A stretch of DNA of 64,000 nucleotides from Chitinophaga fulva (GTDB lineage: Bacteria > Bacteroidota > Bacteroidia > Chitinophagales > Chitinophagaceae): the NCBI RefSeq assembly GCF_012927205.1, contig NZ_JABBGC010000002.1, positions 1,364,001 to 1,428,000 on the forward strand. Direction: 5' to 3'. Shown one piece after another: positions 62,514 through 64,000 of this stretch. The first letter of the stretch is position 1. Each line of letters opens with the position of its first letter. The notes below the pieces were generated by a model, which was given only the letters and a program-made list of their open reading frames with translations, was not told the DNA's origin and did no database searches. Made by a program: the position numbers and the translations under genes.

Positions 62514-63506
62514 TTACTTTGCCGGCCTTTGCGCCACCATCAAGGAATCGAACCTTTCAGCGATTGCCTTGGGATGGACGCCTTCAGCGAACTCACTTAT
62601 CAGATACTGCCGCTCATCATCCGGCTCAAAACGCCACAAATTTGTCCCGTCTTCAAAAATGTGGTTATATCCTCTTTCTTCGAGCCTGAAATAAGGAAGA
62701 TGACCTCTCACCGCCACATACACAGCGATGATGTCCGCACTATGGTGCCAGTTCCTCTTCCAGCCATCCAGGAACCATTTGTAGGCATAAGCCATAGGCG
62801 TACGTTTATATTTCTCCTGGAAGAAAACCTTCCCCGTGGGCACGCTGTCTGCGAAAGCCCCGCCACCCGTGAAATAGATGCGGGTTGGCCACGCTGTAAC
62901 TACGTGTTGTGTGGAGCGGGGGTCCGGCTTGAAGTTCCCCCAGGGCGCCGGGTCCCGGTCTTCGGGATATCTTCCGCCCATACAAACCAGGCGTTTCACT
63001 TTCTTCCTCACCAACTCAATGCCATTCAGTTCACTAAACTGATCTGCTCTTGTGTTCAGCAGTTTGGAAAGGTTGGTCAGGTCGCCCACTGTTACCACCA
63101 CAACACTTGTATCCGGTTGTGAGGAGAGTATCTTCCGGTACAGTACCGTAGCTTCCGGCATATCCTCACCCAGCTTTACACCAGGTTTAAATTCATCACA
63201 AAGCCTGCGTGCATATTTGGATTTATGGTATACGCCAAATCGCTGCACCGCGCCGATGGGAATGCCCGGCCTGTCATAATAGGTGTTAATGACATCCACC
63301 GCGCCCGGCGACCATGGATTGAGGCTGGAAACCATGACTCCCAATATTTCCGCTTCACCGAGATTGGCGAAACCGTGGAGCATCGCCAGCGCGCCTACGT
63401 CATCCACGTCAGAATCCATGTCCGTATCGAAGATAATTTTTACAGGTTGCGCAAAAACTAAGTGGCACAACAACAGGTTGAAGATCAACCATCCAATATA
63501 TTTCAT
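62514..63506 (-). CDS. Exported nucleoside hydrolase-like protein
   Basis: A 330-residue protein with a signal peptide (LLLCHLVFAQ) and the Ca-binding Asp cluster of nucleoside hydrolases, FDTDMDSDVDDVGAL (Asp27, 29, 33, 35, 36), plus VVTVGDLTNLSKLL and VCMGGRYP. It should cleave the N-glycosidic bond of nucleosides in the periplasm for salvage. The C-terminal half is long and Trp-rich (WFLDGWKRNWHHSAD), unlike the cytoplasmic form. It stands alone, preceded by a terminator. Confidence 0.9.
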   Translation of the reverse strand: MKYIGWLIFNLLLCHLVFAQPVKIIFDTDMDSDVDDVGALAMLHGFANLGEAEILGVMVSSLNPWSPGAVDVINTYYDRPGIPIGAVQRFGVYHKSKYARRLCDEFKPGVKLGEDMPEATVLYRKILSSQPDTSVVVVTVGDLTNLSKLLNTRADQFSELNGIELVRKKVKRLVCMGGRYPEDRDPAPWGNFKPDPRSTQHVVTAWPTRIYFTGGGAFADSVPTGKVFFQEKYKRTPMAYAYKWFLDGWKRNWHHSADIIAVYVAVRGHLPYFRLEERGYNHIFEDGTNLWRFEPDDERQYLISEFAEGVHPKAIAERFDSLMVAQRPAK

Positions 63507-63547
63507 TGGTTTTATGGGTTAGTTCTAAAAATGAATCTCCAGTAGAG

Positions 63548-63587
63548 AAGCCGTCCCTATTACATTAAGGGACGGCTTTCTTTTTTT
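63548..63587. terminator. Terminator hairpin with T-run on plus strand
   Basis: AAGCCGTCCCT and AGGGACGGCTT form an 11-bp stem around a 9-nt loop; TTTCTTTTTTT follows on the plus strand and AAAAAAAGAAA precedes on minus. It lies between two minus-strand genes and ends the upstream one. Confidence 0.75.
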
Positions 63588-64000
63588 AGATTTTGACAAT
63601 CCGGAAGATCTTAGTCTGATCTTCCCCTTCCAGCATTAACATATACGTACCTGCTACCAATGCACTGATGTCCCTGGTGATCTGCCTTTCGCCTTTCTGG
63701 ATGTTCCACTGTCGCAATACATTGCCGCGTATATCCAGCAACGTTAGCCGCGTATAGGACAGGCCCTTCAGATCAATGGTCAGGCGTCCGTTGGTAGGAT
63801 TGGGATAAAGGACAGGCCCTTTCGTATCTGTTTCTGTTGCAGGATATTCAGCCTTGTTATAAGCCATGCGGGCAGCAGGTTCGCTTACCGCGCAGTTATC
63901 GATACTGAACCAGTTGAACTTCAACGTAGTGCCTGACAGAACATGCACACCGGTATAACTGAGCGCCGGCAGGCGGATGGTGTCCGTAATCGTTTTCCAG
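63586..64000 (-). CDS. T9SS type A-sorted protein, C-terminal part (5' end outside window)
   Basis: At least 137 codons remain, open at the window edge. A beta-sandwich end (LPALSYTGVHVLSGTTLKFN, CBM6-like look) leads to a T9SS type A sorting domain: VLYPNPTNGRLTIDL, DIRGNVLRQWNI, ISALVAGTYMLMLEG and KIFRIVKI. It is exported through T9SS and anchored or released at the surface. A likely enzyme lies off the window. Confidence 0.92.
   Translation of the reverse strand, partial: WKTITDTIRLPALSYTGVHVLSGTTLKFNWFSIDNCAVSEPAARMAYNKAEYPATETDTKGPVLYPNPTNGRLTIDLKGLSYTRLTLLDIRGNVLRQWNIQKGERQITRDISALVAGTYMLMLEGEDQTKIFRIVKI

Overview
The window looks like chromosome from a Bacteroidota bacterium of the Chitinophaga type. 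The grounds are SusC/SusD and ECF sigma/FecR gene sets, a type IX secretion (T9SS) sorting domain and a PorP/SprF partner, a UpxY-type NusG paralogue, promoter-like TTG...TAnnTTTG sites, few Shine-Dalgarno sequences, and many lipoproteins and DUF4369/TlpA proteins. Genus is an inference from gene content.

Region 1 (1-16724, all minus strand) is the promoter-proximal part of a nonribosomal peptide cluster. In transcription order it holds a UpxY/LoaP-like antiterminator, a type II thioesterase, a CmlA-like di-iron beta-hydroxylase, SbnA and SbnB (which make L-2,3-diaminopropionate), a half-length degenerate adenylation domain, and a giant NRPS that runs off the window. The NRPS reads TubC docking-C-A(MT)-T-C-A-T-E-C. 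The second A domain carries the exact Thr code and is followed by an epimerase; the first has a Val-like code with a methyltransferase insert. The expected product carries N-methylated aliphatic, D-Thr-type, Dap and beta-hydroxy residues. A half-size ABC exporter (17452-19224) lies divergently.

Region 2 (19225-31945, minus strand) begins with a hexamer repeat and a REP-type inverted pair. It continues as a regulated uptake operon: ECF sigma, FecR anti-sigma, STN-containing SusC, SusD, a lipoprotein, a Prc-type protease and two thioredoxin-like TlpA proteins. The likely job is import and processing of a peptide-like or organic ligand under cell-surface signalling.

Region 3 (32074-35458) holds two tandem duplicate lipoproteins, a small exported protein, a remnant of an outer-membrane protein gene and a metallophosphatase-like protein that has lost metal ligands.

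Region 4 (35544-46226, plus strand) is the most unusual part. Behind a good Bacteroidota promoter come three phage-tail-collar proteins, a type-1 periplasmic-binding-protein fold protein without signal peptide, a 2244-residue repeat adhesin with a T9SS type B sorting domain, and a PorP/SprF protein. No phage genes are present. It may encode a surface or secretion system that has not been described.

Region 5 (46227-64000) is mixed: a second REP pair; a three-gene unknown operon; HxlR with a DUF2306 membrane protein; an ECF sigma/anti-sigma pair whose sigma gene lacks a normal start codon; assorted lipoproteins; a T4 Rnl2-like RNA ligase; an outer-membrane protein with an AraC regulator; a divergent MarR/UvrA2-like pair with a clear operator; a P450 and an SDR; a secreted nucleoside hydrolase; and the tail of a T9SS type A protein. 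No rRNA, tRNA, CRISPR array or insertion-sequence transposase was seen.
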